A stretch of DNA of 64,000 nt from Pseudomonas reidholzensis (GTDB lineage: Bacteria > Pseudomonadota > Gammaproteobacteria > Pseudomonadales > Pseudomonadaceae), in assembly GCF_900536025.1 (NCBI RefSeq), contig NZ_UNOZ01000007.1, forward strand, positions 1 to 64,000, read 5' to 3'. Positions 1 through 8,277 of the stretch are shown here, in pieces. Made by a program: the position numbers and the translations under genes. The notes under the pieces are model-generated. The model saw only the letters and a program-made list of their open reading frames with translations. It was not told the origin of the DNA and made no database searches. Numbering within the stretch: the first letter of the stretch is position 1; every line of letters begins with the position of its first letter.

Positions 1-549
1 GTCGTGCTGGCGCTGCAGCAAAGCGATGAGGCGCACAGGCAGGTCGTGTTCCTCAAGGATCGAGGCTAGCCGTTTGACGACTGCCAGCCCGGTCGGCAGG
101 CTGATGCCGAACTCGAGCAAGAATCCATGCATCTGGTTCACCGTCTTGGTGCGGTCGCGGATCAGCGATTCACGAATCCGGTGTGAGACTGAAAGCGTCT
201 GCTGCTCCACAGTCTTGGCCGCGACGAAACGCATCGTTGGCCGAGAAGCGGCTTCGCAGATCGCTTGAGCGTCGACAAAATCGTTCTTGTTACTTTTGAC
301 GAAAGGTCGCACGAACTGAGGGGAAATCAGCTTGGCATCGTGCCCCGCAGCTTTCAGTTCACGCGCCAGGTAATGCGCTCCAGCGCAGGCTTCCATCACC
401 ACGGTGCATACCGGATGGTTGGAGAAAAAGCGCATTAATTGCTGTCGTGAGCACTTCTTGCGTAGCACTTCCCGGCCGGACCTATCCTGAGCATGCAGGT
501 GGAAGGTGTGCTTGCCGATGTCGATGCCGACTAATGCCACTTCGCTCAT
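1..549 (-). CDS. IS110-family transposase, N-terminal 183 residues (truncated by window edge)
   Basis: DEDD-type transposase/recombinase. The frame is open from ATG at 549 to base 1. The RuvC-like DEDD catalytic residues are visible: D in VGIDIGKHTF near the N-terminus, E in VVMEACAGAHYLAREL, and D residues in KSNKNDFVDAQAI. The family moves by a DNA intermediate guided by a structured RNA made from one non-coding end. Only the DEDD half is present; the C-terminal Transposase_20 part with the catalytic Ser lies outside the window, so intactness cannot be judged. The ATG is preceded by a ggag-like site (cggag at 559-563 on the opposite strand). Confidence 0.9.
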   Translation of the reverse strand, partial: MSEVALVGIDIGKHTFHLHAQDRSGREVLRKKCSRQQLMRFFSNHPVCTVVMEACAGAHYLARELKAAGHDAKLISPQFVRPFVKSNKNDFVDAQAICEAASRPTMRFVAAKTVEQQTLSVSHRIRESLIRDRTKTVNQMHGFLLEFGISLPTGLAVVKRLASILEEHDLPVRLIALLQRQHD

Positions 550-623
550 GGTGATGATCTCCGGAGATAAAAACACCCTGCGCAAGCCTAGCCTGCGCAG
601 AGTGCCGGGGTGACCATCTCATT
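1..623 (-). mobile_element. IS110-family insertion sequence, left part only
   Basis: The element runs off the window start. It comprises the transposase N-terminal half and about 74 bp of non-coding end (550-623). The outer boundary is inferred from position 624 on, where the sequence becomes a match to the 250-bp repeat seen at 31.4 and 40.5 kb. The non-coding end holds ctgcgca and ctgcgcag copies (588-601) that form a short subterminal inverted repeat. The exact boundary base is uncertain by a few nucleotides because aagtgac could belong to either side. Confidence 0.75.
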
Positions 624-681
624 AAGTGACCCGCCGTTGGGCGGAAGGGGCCAGTGGCCGCACCACACCCACCGGATAAGC
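624..681 (+). repeat. Fragment (copy D) of the 250-bp repeat family, cut by the IS110 element
   Basis: aagtgacccgccg, then gggcggaaggggccagtggcc, then accggataagc match the last ~57 bp of the 250-bp repeats at 31421-31670 and 40518-40767. The rest of the copy is missing, replaced by the insertion sequence. The other half may lie beyond the far end of the IS, outside the window. Confidence 0.75.
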
Positions 682-741
682 CCGACACCCGAAACGCGCC
701 ACCCCCGGCAACTATCCCAATAATCCCTGAAGAACCTCTTT

Positions 742-2124
742 TTACCCCGCCAGTGGACAATGCAAGACCAACCTGGCCCCGCCCAGCTCACTCTCGCCAA
801 TATCCAAACCAAACCCATGCAGGTCGACGATCGCCGCAACGATCGACAGCCCCAGGCCAAACCCCGGGTGGCGATGACCTTCGTCACTGCGATAGAAGCG
901 CTTGAGCACTGCGGTGCGCTCCTGCTCGGGGATCCCCGGCCCGCTGTCCTCGATCGCCACGTGCACCCCTGCGCCATCCTGGCTCGCAACGATCCTCACC
1001 CGGCCACCCTCAGGGGTGAACTTGATCGCGTTGCCTACCAGATTCGCCAGTGCCTCGAACAACAGCTCACGGTCGCCATGCAGCGCCGCCAGTTGTGCGG
1101 GCTGCTTGAGCTCCAGGTGAATGCTGCCGTCCTCTGCCAATGGCAGGTAGAAATCATGCAACTCCACCAGCAACGCCTGCGGGTCGAGCTGGACGAACCC
1201 GGCACGCCGCTGGCGATCTTCCAGTTCGCTGATCCGCAGCAACCCCCGAAAACGCGCCATCAACGTGTCGGTTTCGCCAATCGCTTGGTCGAGCGCCTCG
1301 GCCTGCGCCGAATCATCACCGCTCTGCTGACGGATCCGGTACAGCTGCGCGCGCAAGCGGGTCAGCGGCGTGCGCAGGTCATGGGCAATATTGTCGCAGA
1401 CGCCCTTGACCTCATGCATCAGCCGCTCGATCCGGTCGAGCATGGCATTGACGATGGCCGCGAGCATGTCCAGCTCATCGCGGCGGGCCGACAGCGGCAG
1501 GCGGTGGGTAAGGTCGCCGGCGACGATCAGCTCGGCGCTGGCCTGCACCGCGCGAATACGCTTGAGCGGGCGCCGACGCAGCAGGTACCAGCCGGCAAAG
1601 CCAGGGATCAGGGTCAGGGAAATGCCCCACAGCAAGGCATCGAGAATGATCCGCGTGACCACGAACAGCGAGCCGTTGTCGCGCAGCAACACCAGCCAGC
1701 GACCGTCCTGGACCTTGATCGCCACCGCATCGCAGCTGTCGCTGAGCATGCGCGGGTCTTCACTGTCGAGGCAGTGCTTGAGCTCATGCACCTTGCCGTC
1801 CAGGCCGAGCTCCGGCGGGATCGCGCGGATACGCCCACCCAGCGGGTTGAGCTGGGCATCGAACAGGCCGTAGGCATCGAAACTGCGCTCTTCGAAGGCC
1901 TGGCTGGCGATCAGGGCGTCATCCAGCTGCTTGCCGCTCATGTGCGCGAACAGGTGCTGGCGTTGCAGCATGGAGTGGCGGGTGAGCTTGTTCAGGTAGC
2001 TGGAGACCTCGAAGTACAACACCCCCATGAGGATGCTGCTCCAGGCCACGAAGAGAAAGCTGTACAGTGCCAGCAGGCGGCTGGTCGACGAGCTCCAGCC
2101 CTTAGACGGGTTCAGCAATGGCAT
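742..2124 (-). CDS. Sensor histidine kinase, HAMP type
   Basis: Membrane kinase of 460 residues paired with the response regulator just upstream. Residues ~17-38 form a first membrane helix, ~40-155 a periplasmic sensor region, and ~158-180 a second helix. A HAMP linker follows (~182-235), then the HisKA box DNIAHDLRTPLTRL with phospho-acceptor His248. The HATPase has an N-box (NLVGNAIKFTPEGG), a G1 box (DSGPGIP) and a G2 box (FGLGLSIV). The ATG lies inside the 3' end of the regulator gene (23-bp overlap), so the two are co-translated. The signal is unknown; the periplasmic domain is not one I recognise. The neighbouring ilvE is separated by a REP pair and is probably unrelated. Confidence 0.9.
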   Translation of the reverse strand: MPLLNPSKGWSSSTSRLLALYSFLFVAWSSILMGVLYFEVSSYLNKLTRHSMLQRQHLFAHMSGKQLDDALIASQAFEERSFDAYGLFDAQLNPLGGRIRAIPPELGLDGKVHELKHCLDSEDPRMLSDSCDAVAIKVQDGRWLVLLRDNGSLFVVTRIILDALLWGISLTLIPGFAGWYLLRRRPLKRIRAVQASAELIVAGDLTHRLPLSARRDELDMLAAIVNAMLDRIERLMHEVKGVCDNIAHDLRTPLTRLRAQLYRIRQQSGDDSAQAEALDQAIGETDTLMARFRGLLRISELEDRQRRAGFVQLDPQALLVELHDFYLPLAEDGSIHLELKQPAQLAALHGDRELLFEALANLVGNAIKFTPEGGRVRIVASQDGAGVHVAIEDSGPGIPEQERTAVLKRFYRSDEGHRHPGFGLGLSIVAAIVDLHGFGLDIGESELGGARLVLHCPLAG

Positions 2125-2782
2125 AGCCCGAGCCCCGTACGGTACGGATCAGCGGCGACTGGCCGGGCGAGTCGATCTTCTTGCGCAGGCGGCCGATGTG
2201 CACATCGATCAGGTTGGTGCCCGGGTCGAAGTGATAACCCCAGACTTCCTCGAAGATCATCATCCGGGTGATCACCTGGCCGGCGTGGCGCATCAGGTAT
2301 TCGAGCAGCTTGTATTCGGTGGGCAGCAGGTTGAGGGTCTGCTCGCCGCGGCGGGCTTCGTGGCTGATCAGGTCCAGCTCGAGGTCGGCGACCTGCAGGC
2401 GGGTCTGGGTCATCGGCACGCTGTTGCGGCGTAACAATACCTCGACGCGGGCGGCCATCTCGTCCGAGGCAAACGGCTTGGTCAGGTAGTCGTCACCGCC
2501 GGCGCGCAGGCCGCGGACCCGCTCGTCGACATCCGACAGGGCGCTGATCATCAGGATCGGCGTGGCGATCTTGAGGTTGCGCAGGGTGGTGACGATGGTC
2601 AGGCCATCGACCTCCGGCAGCATGCGGTCCAGGGTGATCAGGTCATAACCCCCGGCAATCGCCTTGGACAGGCCTTCACGGCCGTTGTCGGCCCACTCCA
2701 CCTCAAGACCGTGGCTGGACAGTTCGGCGACGATTTCCTGGGCGGTGACGGCGTCGTCTTCGATGGTCAGTACGCGGGTCAT
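2102..2782 (-). CDS. OmpR-family response regulator
   Basis: 226-residue DNA-binding response regulator. The N-terminal receiver has the acidic pair in LTIEDD, the phospho-Asp in ITLDRMLPEVDG and the Lys in DDYLTKPF. The C-terminal winged helix ends RKKIDSPGQSPLIRTVRGSGYAI, typical of OmpR/PhoB. The start is set at the ATG at 2782 because MTRVLTIEDD is the standard N-terminus; an in-frame ATG 84 bp upstream would add an unconserved leader. It is the first gene of a two-gene operon with the kinase (23-bp overlap). The regulon cannot be told from the sequence. Confidence 0.92.
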   Translation of the reverse strand: MTRVLTIEDDAVTAQEIVAELSSHGLEVEWADNGREGLSKAIAGGYDLITLDRMLPEVDGLTIVTTLRNLKIATPILMISALSDVDERVRGLRAGGDDYLTKPFASDEMAARVEVLLRRNSVPMTQTRLQVADLELDLISHEARRGEQTLNLLPTEYKLLEYLMRHAGQVITRMMIFEEVWGYHFDPGTNLIDVHIGRLRKKIDSPGQSPLIRTVRGSGYAIAEPV

Positions 2783-2871
2783 GCTGGTTCCTGGGCGGCG
2801 AATGGAGGCTTGATTGTGCCAAAGAATAGACAAACGGCGATTTAAGAAAAATTCATCTGCGCGCAAATGCA

Positions 2872-2943
2872 GCGCGGGGCAAGCCCGCTGCCCACGTGCA
2901 TCCTGTTGTAACAGGCGTGGGAGAAGGCTTGCCCCGCGAGGGG
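2872..2943. repeat. REP-type inverted pair between the two-component operon and ilvE
   Basis: Perfect 13-bp inverted arms CGCGGGGCAAGCC (2873-2885) and GGCTTGCCCCGCG (2926-2938) flank a 40-bp centre. This is the Pseudomonas REP/BIME pattern. It sits between ilvE's stop side and the regulator promoter and may end ilvE transcription. Confidence 0.75.
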
Positions 2944-2953
2944 TGAAGCGCGA

Positions 2954-3970
2954 TCAGGCGACCTTGACGATCCAGCCTGCCGGCGCTTCGACGTCACCGC
3001 TCTGGATGCCGGTCAGCTCGTTGTAGAGCTTCTGGGTCACCGGGCCGACTTCGCTCTCGCTGTGGAACACGTGCAGCTTGCCGTTGTACTGGATGCCACC
3101 GATCGGGGTGATCACCGCGGCAGTGCCGCAGGCGCCCGCTTCGATGAAGCGCTCGAGGTTGTTGATCTCGACGTCGCCTTCGATGACCTTCATGCCCAGG
3201 CGCGATTCGGCCAGTTCCATCAGCGACAGGCGGGTGATGCCCGGCAGCACCGAGGCCGACTTCGGCGTGACGAACTCGTTGTTGGCGGTAATGCCGAAGA
3301 AGTTCGCCGAACCGACTTCCTCGATTTTCTGGTGGGTCAGCGGGTCGAGGTAGATGCAGTCGGCAAAGCCGGCTTTCTTCGCCTCGTAGCCTGGCTGCAG
3401 GCTGGCCGCGTAGTTGCCACCGACCTTGGCGGCGCCCGTGCCCTGTGGGGCGGCGCGGTCGTAGTCGGAGATCAGGAACTTGTGCGGGGTCATGCCGCCC
3501 TTGAAGTACGAGCCAACCGGGATGGCGAAGATCGAGAAGATGAACTCCGGTGCGGTGCGCACGCCGATGTTGTCACCCACGCCGATCACGAACGGACGCA
3601 GGTACAGCGCACCCTTGCCGTGCGGCGGGACGAAGCGCTCGTTGGCCTTGACCACTTGTTTGCAGGCTTCGATGAACTGTTCGGTCGGCACGCGCGGCAT
3701 CAGCAGACGGTCGCAGCTGCGCTGCATGCGCAGGGCGTTCTGGTCGGGGCGGAACAGGTTGATGCTGCCGTCCTTGCAACGGTAGGCCTTCATGCCTTCG
3801 AAGCATTGCTGGCCGTAGTGCAGAGCGGTCGAGCCTTCGCTGATGTGCAGCACGTTGTCTTCGGTCAGGGTGCCCTTGTCCCACTCGCCGTCGCGAAACA
3901 CGGACAGGTAGCGCTTGTCGGTCTTGATGTAGTCGAAGCCAAGCTTGTCCCAGTTAATCTCGTTACTCAT
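2954..3970 (-). CDS. ilvE: Branched-chain amino acid aminotransferase
   Basis: PLP-dependent transaminase (338 residues) for the last step of Leu, Ile and Val synthesis, transferring the amino group from glutamate to the branched 2-oxo acids. Fold-type IV hallmarks are present: the GQQCFEGMKAYR loop (residues ~53-64), LRPFVIG, the PLP lysine K182 in GTGAAKVGGNYAASL, and the PLP-phosphate loop near GVLPGITR-type VLPGITRLSLMELA. The length and the N-terminus MSNEINWDKLGFDY fit the long (type II) family common in pseudomonads. It is a monocistronic minus-strand gene, divergent from the sigma factor gene at 4159. Confidence 0.96.
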   Translation of the reverse strand: MSNEINWDKLGFDYIKTDKRYLSVFRDGEWDKGTLTEDNVLHISEGSTALHYGQQCFEGMKAYRCKDGSINLFRPDQNALRMQRSCDRLLMPRVPTEQFIEACKQVVKANERFVPPHGKGALYLRPFVIGVGDNIGVRTAPEFIFSIFAIPVGSYFKGGMTPHKFLISDYDRAAPQGTGAAKVGGNYAASLQPGYEAKKAGFADCIYLDPLTHQKIEEVGSANFFGITANNEFVTPKSASVLPGITRLSLMELAESRLGMKVIEGDVEINNLERFIEAGACGTAAVITPIGGIQYNGKLHVFHSESEVGPVTQKLYNELTGIQSGDVEAPAGWIVKVA

Positions 3971-4128
3971 GACACCCTCGTTTGTCTTGCAGATGCCCGA
4001 TCGCTCAGGCTGCTGTTAATTGCGCACCTCGCCACGATAATACATCCGTCGCGGATCGGAAACGCCCAGTCATAGATTCCGCCCCCTGCAGCAACAGCGA
4101 TTGCCGAGAGTGCCCGCCTCGGTTAAAT

Positions 4129-4143
4129 TGCGACTGATTCTCA
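4129..4143 (+). promoter_or_regulatory. Probable Fur box upstream of the first fecI-type gene
   Basis: tgcgactgattctca matches 11 of 14 informative positions of the 7-1-7 Fur consensus TGATAAT-N-ATTATCA. It lies 16 bp before the sigma-factor ATG. Iron repression of FecI-type genes by Fur is established for the family; binding here is inferred. Confidence 0.6.
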
Positions 4144-4158
4144 AACGCGTATAAGTTC

Positions 4159-4695
4159 ATGACTCTTCCACTCGCATCGCTGGCCCCTGCGCCTCTCGTC
4201 GGCACGCTTTATGGCGATCACCACCGGTGGTTGGTCGGCTGGCTGCGCGCGCGCCTGGGCTGTTCGCACCAGGCCGCAGACCTTGCCCAGGACACCTTCG
4301 TCAGGTTGCTCCAGGCCGAGCGCGCGCAGCGCCTGAACGCTCCGCTCGACCAGCCCAGGCACTTTCTGGTGACCATTGCCCGGCGGGTAATGGTCGACAG
4401 CTTCCGCCGGCGTGCGGTGGAGCAGGCCTATCTGCGGGAACTGGCCGAATGGCCCGAGGCTGAAGTGCCATCCCCTCAAGAGCGGTTGATTCTGATCGAG
4501 ACCTTGCAGGCCATCGACCGCATGCTCGATGGCCTGGGCGAGAAAGCCAAGCGAGCGTTTCTGATGGCGCAGCTGCAGGGCCTGGGCTACAAGCTGATCG
4601 CCGCAGAGCTGGGTGTGAGCGTCAGTTCGGTGACCAAGTACATCGCCCGGGCCACCGAGCACTGCCTGCTGTTCGCCTTGGAACAGGAGCTGTGA
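4159..4695 (+). CDS. ECF sigma factor, FecI type (cassette 1)
   Basis: 178-residue extracytoplasmic-function sigma factor. Region 2 contains HQAADLAQDTFVRLLQ (~residues 37-52) and ARRVMVDSFRRR; region 4 contains QLQGLGYKLIAAELGVSVSSVTKYI (~140-164), the helix-turn-helix for the -35 element. It would direct RNA polymerase to the promoter of the TonB receptor at 5782 when FecR signals. It ends in GTGA, the GTG being the fecR start, so the two are coupled. No good Shine-Dalgarno precedes the ATG at 4159. It is one of two similar cassettes in this window. Confidence 0.93.
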   Translation: MTLPLASLAPAPLVGTLYGDHHRWLVGWLRARLGCSHQAADLAQDTFVRLLQAERAQRLNAPLDQPRHFLVTIARRVMVDSFRRRAVEQAYLRELAEWPEAEVPSPQERLILIETLQAIDRMLDGLGEKAKRAFLMAQLQGLGYKLIAAELGVSVSSVTKYIARATEHCLLFALEQEL

Positions 4696-5636
4696 TCAGT
4701 GCCGAGCAGCGTCAGGCGCTGAGTGAGGCGGCTGACTGGCTAGCGCGTCGCCAGGCGAGTGACGACGAGCCGCAGTCATACCGGCAATGGCAGGCCTGGC
4801 GGCAGCACAGTGCAGTGAATGCCTGGGCTTGGCAGCGGGTGGAGCTGTTGCAGGCCCAGCTTGGCGGTGTCGATGGGCAGATGGCCGGGCGTGTGCTGAC
4901 CCGTGCCGGAGGCGCTCGGGTGGACCGCAGGCAACTGCTCGGCCTGCTGTTGCTCGGTGTCGGCGGCAGCGCCCTGGCCTGGAGCGGTTATCGTCAGGCG
5001 CCGGTCTGGCTGGCCGACCAGCGCACTGCCAGCGGCGAGCGCAGACGGCTGGAACTGCCAGACGGCAGTCAGCTGACCCTCAACAGCGACAGTGCGGTCA
5101 ACCTCGGTTTTGATGCCAGCCAGCGTGGCCTGGTGTTGCTCGCCGGCGAGATCATGATCGAAACCGCAGCCGATCCGCGGCCGTTCTTCGTCACTACCGG
5201 CCAGGCCCGGTTGCAGGCGCTGGGCACGCGTTTCGTGGTCCGGCAGCATCTGGGGATTACCCAACTGAGCGTGCTTGAGCACGCCGTAGCGGTCCAGCCG
5301 CAACTGGCCGGGCAGGCGGTGCGCATCGAGGCGGGGCAGGGCATGCGCTGCAACAGCCGTGAAGTGCTGGAGCAACACAAACTCGCGCTAGGGGAGGGCG
5401 AATGGGCCAACGGACGGCTGGTCATCGATGGCTGGCCGCTGGAACGGGTGCTGGCCGAGCTGGGCCGCTACCGCCCCGGCTATCTGGGGTGTGCGCCGCA
5501 GGTGGCAGGGTTGCGGGTCTCGGGCAGTTTTCCGCTGGATGACCCAGAGCAGGCCCTGGTTGCATTGGCCCGGGCATTGCCGATCGAGGTGCGTCGGCAT
5601 ACCCGGTACTGGGTCCGCGTGGTCGCGCGCCCCTGA
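4692..5636 (+). CDS. FecR-type anti-sigma/sigma regulator (cassette 1)
   Basis: 314-residue inner-membrane regulator that takes the signal from the TonB receptor to the ECF sigma factor. An N-terminal cytoplasmic DUF4880 region (~8-55) is followed by a single membrane segment (~81-100) preceded by R79-R80 (VDRRQLLGL). Next comes the periplasmic FecR domain beginning ERRRLELPDGSQLTLNSDS. A C-terminal short domain (FPLDDPEQALVALARALP) resembles STN and probably contacts the receptor's signalling domain. Start is GTG at 4692, overlapping the sigma stop by 4 bp. The RR pair at the membrane helix resembles the Tat-dependent insertion reported for FecR proteins. Confidence 0.9.
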   Translation: MISAEQRQALSEAADWLARRQASDDEPQSYRQWQAWRQHSAVNAWAWQRVELLQAQLGGVDGQMAGRVLTRAGGARVDRRQLLGLLLLGVGGSALAWSGYRQAPVWLADQRTASGERRRLELPDGSQLTLNSDSAVNLGFDASQRGLVLLAGEIMIETAADPRPFFVTTGQARLQALGTRFVVRQHLGITQLSVLEHAVAVQPQLAGQAVRIEAGQGMRCNSREVLEQHKLALGEGEWANGRLVIDGWPLERVLAELGRYRPGYLGCAPQVAGLRVSGSFPLDDPEQALVALARALPIEVRRHTRYWVRVVARP

Positions 5637-5781
5637 TCCTGCCTGGCGTTGCCCCAGCGAGCGCCTTGCATCAGGCGACTGCCATCGGCCTGAAAAAATC
5701 TCAACAGCCATTGTCGATTTGCCCAGGCTTGCGCGACTCCTTTGCACACGCGCACTTTCGGTTCTGCCACAAGGAGTCAGC

Positions 5782-8199
5782 ATGCACCGTTTCACCCGTC
5801 TCAGCCCTCGCTTGCAACGCACGCCACTTTCAGCCCTGCTCAGCGCCAGCCTGTTGATGCCTGGTGGGCTGCTGGCAGTTCTGCCGAGCCAGGCCCTGGC
5901 CGCCCAGGAGCAGCATTTCTATCAGATCCCCGGCGGCCCGCTGGGCGAGGTGCTGAGCCGCTTCGCCGCCGATTCCGGGGTCGTGGTGTCGTTCGACAGC
6001 CGCCTCACCGACGGCCTGCAAAGCACTGGCTTGCAGGGCAGCTATGACCTTGAGCAGGGCTTTGCGCTGCTGTTGTCTGGCAACGGCCTGCACGCGGTGA
6101 ACGTCGCCGCCAACAACTACCTGCTGGAGGTCAGCACGCCAGCGCAGGGCCTTGAACTCAGTGCCACGAGCATCTCTGGCAAGGCTCCCGGCTCGACCAC
6201 CGAAGGCACCGGCCTGTATACCACCTACGCCTCGAGCAGTTCGACCCGGCTCAACCTGTCGCCCAAGGAAACCCCCCAGTCGCTGAGCGTGATCACCCGT
6301 CAGCGCATGGATGACCAGAAGCTGACCGGCCTGACCGAGGTGATGGAAGCCACCACCGGCGTCTGGGTTTCCCGGGTTGGTGTGGGCGCGGAAAACGACA
6401 CCTACTGGTCGCGCGGTTTCCAGATCAACAACTTCGAAATCGATGGCATGCCCACCGCCTCGCGGCTGGACGTGACGACCCAGAACACCGCGATGTACGA
6501 CCGGGTCGAAGTCGTGCGCGGCGCCACCGGCCTGATCAGCGGCTCGGGTACGCCGTCGGCGACGGTCAACCTGATCCGCAAGCGGCCCACCTATGAACCG
6601 CAGCTCAGCGCTACCAGCGAAGCCGGCAGTTGGGATCGCTACGGCCTGGGCATGGACGTCTCGGGGCCGCTGACCGACAGCGGCAATGTGCGCGGGCGCC
6701 TGGTGCTCGATTACAAGCAACAGCACGCGTGGATCGACCACCTCGAGAGCCAGAGCCAACTGATCTATGGCATTACCGAGTTCGACCTGAGCGAGTCGAC
6801 CCTGTTGACCGTTGGCATGAGCTATGTCGACAACCAGGTCGACCGCCCATTGCGCACCGGCTTCCAGTCGCGCTTCAGCGATGGCAGTGACACCCACTTC
6901 AGTCGCTCGGCCAACAGCGCACCAGAGTGGGCCTACAACAACCGCGCCCTGAGCAACCTGTTCGCCTCGCTGGAGCATCAGTTCGACAATGGCTGGAGCG
7001 GCAAGCTGGAGGTCGGCCACTCGCAGAACGACTATGACGAACTGATCAACTACATGAACGGTGAGATCGATCGCCAGAGCGGCGCCGGGGCCTACCTGTA
7101 CCCCAATCGCTGGTCTGGCAAACCCCGCCAGGACAACCTCGATGCCTACCTGACAGGGCCCCTCAGCCTGTTTGGCCGCGAGCACGAGCTGATCGCGGGG
7201 GTAAGCCTGTCTCATTACCGTGAAAACACCCCGAACCATGGCGGCTGGTTCGGCCCCTGGACCGGCTATGTCGGCACCATCGACAACATCTTCGCCTGGG
7301 ATGGCGCGGGCACACGCCCCGACACCAGCACCATCGGCAAGACCTACATCGAAGAAAAACAGTACGCCGCTTACCTGACCGGTCGCTTCCAGCTCAGCGA
7401 TGCGACCCACCTCATCCTCGGTGGCCGGGTGACCGACTGGAAGCGTACCAACGAGGTGCTCTACTACGACGACCCGGACAGCAACAGCCAAGACCAGGAG
7501 AGCCGCAACGGGGTATTCCTGCCATACACCGGCCTGGTCTACGACCTGGACCGCAACTGGTCGCTGTACGCCAGCTACACCAAGATCTTCAACCCGCAGG
7601 CCTATGGCATCGAGGATGAAGGCGGCAAGCCGCTCGAGCCGCAAGAGGGCACCGGCTACGAGGTAGGCGTCAAGGGCAGCTTCAACGACGACAAGCTCAA
7701 CGCCAGCCTGGCGCTGTTCAGGCTCGAGCAAGACAACCTGGCGGTGTATGTGCAAGACAACTACTACCGCGCCGAGCAAGGCACTACCACCCAGGGCGTC
7801 GAGATGGAGCTCAGCGGCCAGCTGGCGGAAGGGTGGCAGGCGTCGCTGGGGTATGCGTACAGCGTCAGTACCGATGAAGATGACGAACGTATCGTCACCC
7901 AAGTGCCCCGACACAGCCTGAAGACCTTCACCAGCTACCGCTTGCCCGGTGCGCTGGAGCGCATGACGGTGGGCGGTGGGGTCAACTGGCAGAGCAAGAA
8001 CGGCCAGGACCTGCATGGCGTGACGCAAGGCAGCTATGCGGTCGCCAGCCTGATGGCACGCTACCAGATCGACGATCACCTCAGCGCCTCAGTGAACGTC
8101 AACAACCTGTTCGACAAGCACTATTACAGCTATGTCGACAACTGGAGCGTTTACGCCGCGCCACGCAACTTCATGGCCAGCGTGCAGTATCAGTATTGA
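5782..8199 (+). CDS. TonB-dependent siderophore receptor with signalling (STN) domain (cassette 1)
   Basis: 805-residue outer-membrane receptor. The start is ATG 5782 with aaggag at 5771. Signal peptide ~1-41 ends PSQALA-AQ; STN domain ~45-125 (FYQIPGGPLGEVLSRFAADSG). A TonB-box region is followed by the plug (LNLSPKETPQSLSVITRQRM and VRGATGLISGSGTPSATVNLIRKRPT), then a 22-strand barrel ending in aromatic YQY. The plug wording resembles FpvA/FoxA-type hydroxamate and pyoverdine receptors, but the ligand cannot be fixed. No siderophore synthesis genes are near, so it probably takes a xenosiderophore. It follows fecR by 145 bp, where the sigma-dependent promoter should lie. Confidence 0.93.
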   Translation: MHRFTRLSPRLQRTPLSALLSASLLMPGGLLAVLPSQALAAQEQHFYQIPGGPLGEVLSRFAADSGVVVSFDSRLTDGLQSTGLQGSYDLEQGFALLLSGNGLHAVNVAANNYLLEVSTPAQGLELSATSISGKAPGSTTEGTGLYTTYASSSSTRLNLSPKETPQSLSVITRQRMDDQKLTGLTEVMEATTGVWVSRVGVGAENDTYWSRGFQINNFEIDGMPTASRLDVTTQNTAMYDRVEVVRGATGLISGSGTPSATVNLIRKRPTYEPQLSATSEAGSWDRYGLGMDVSGPLTDSGNVRGRLVLDYKQQHAWIDHLESQSQLIYGITEFDLSESTLLTVGMSYVDNQVDRPLRTGFQSRFSDGSDTHFSRSANSAPEWAYNNRALSNLFASLEHQFDNGWSGKLEVGHSQNDYDELINYMNGEIDRQSGAGAYLYPNRWSGKPRQDNLDAYLTGPLSLFGREHELIAGVSLSHYRENTPNHGGWFGPWTGYVGTIDNIFAWDGAGTRPDTSTIGKTYIEEKQYAAYLTGRFQLSDATHLILGGRVTDWKRTNEVLYYDDPDSNSQDQESRNGVFLPYTGLVYDLDRNWSLYASYTKIFNPQAYGIEDEGGKPLEPQEGTGYEVGVKGSFNDDKLNASLALFRLEQDNLAVYVQDNYYRAEQGTTTQGVEMELSGQLAEGWQASLGYAYSVSTDEDDERIVTQVPRHSLKTFTSYRLPGALERMTVGGGVNWQSKNGQDLHGVTQGSYAVASLMARYQIDDHLSASVNVNNLFDKHYYSYVDNWSVYAAPRNFMASVQYQY

Positions 8200-8277
8200 G
8201 CCAGGCGGGGTCGCTACGTCCCGCTACAGGGCTGGCGGCCTTGCGTCGCCAGAGGGCTGCAAAGCAGCCTCAAGGCC

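Noticed and set aside
26..268. Plus-strand frame of 80 codons at the window start
   Set aside because: It is antisense to the IS110 transposase, which carries the family's catalytic motifs.
5830..8079. Long open frame (749 codons) antisense to TonB receptor 1
   Set aside because: The sense strand encodes a full receptor with signal peptide, STN, plug and barrel; the antisense is a GC artefact.
8255..8269. Hairpin GGCTGC-aaa-GCAGCC between receptor 1 and the ABC-F gene as a terminator
   Set aside because: Six-bp stem with no T-run on either strand; too weak to call.
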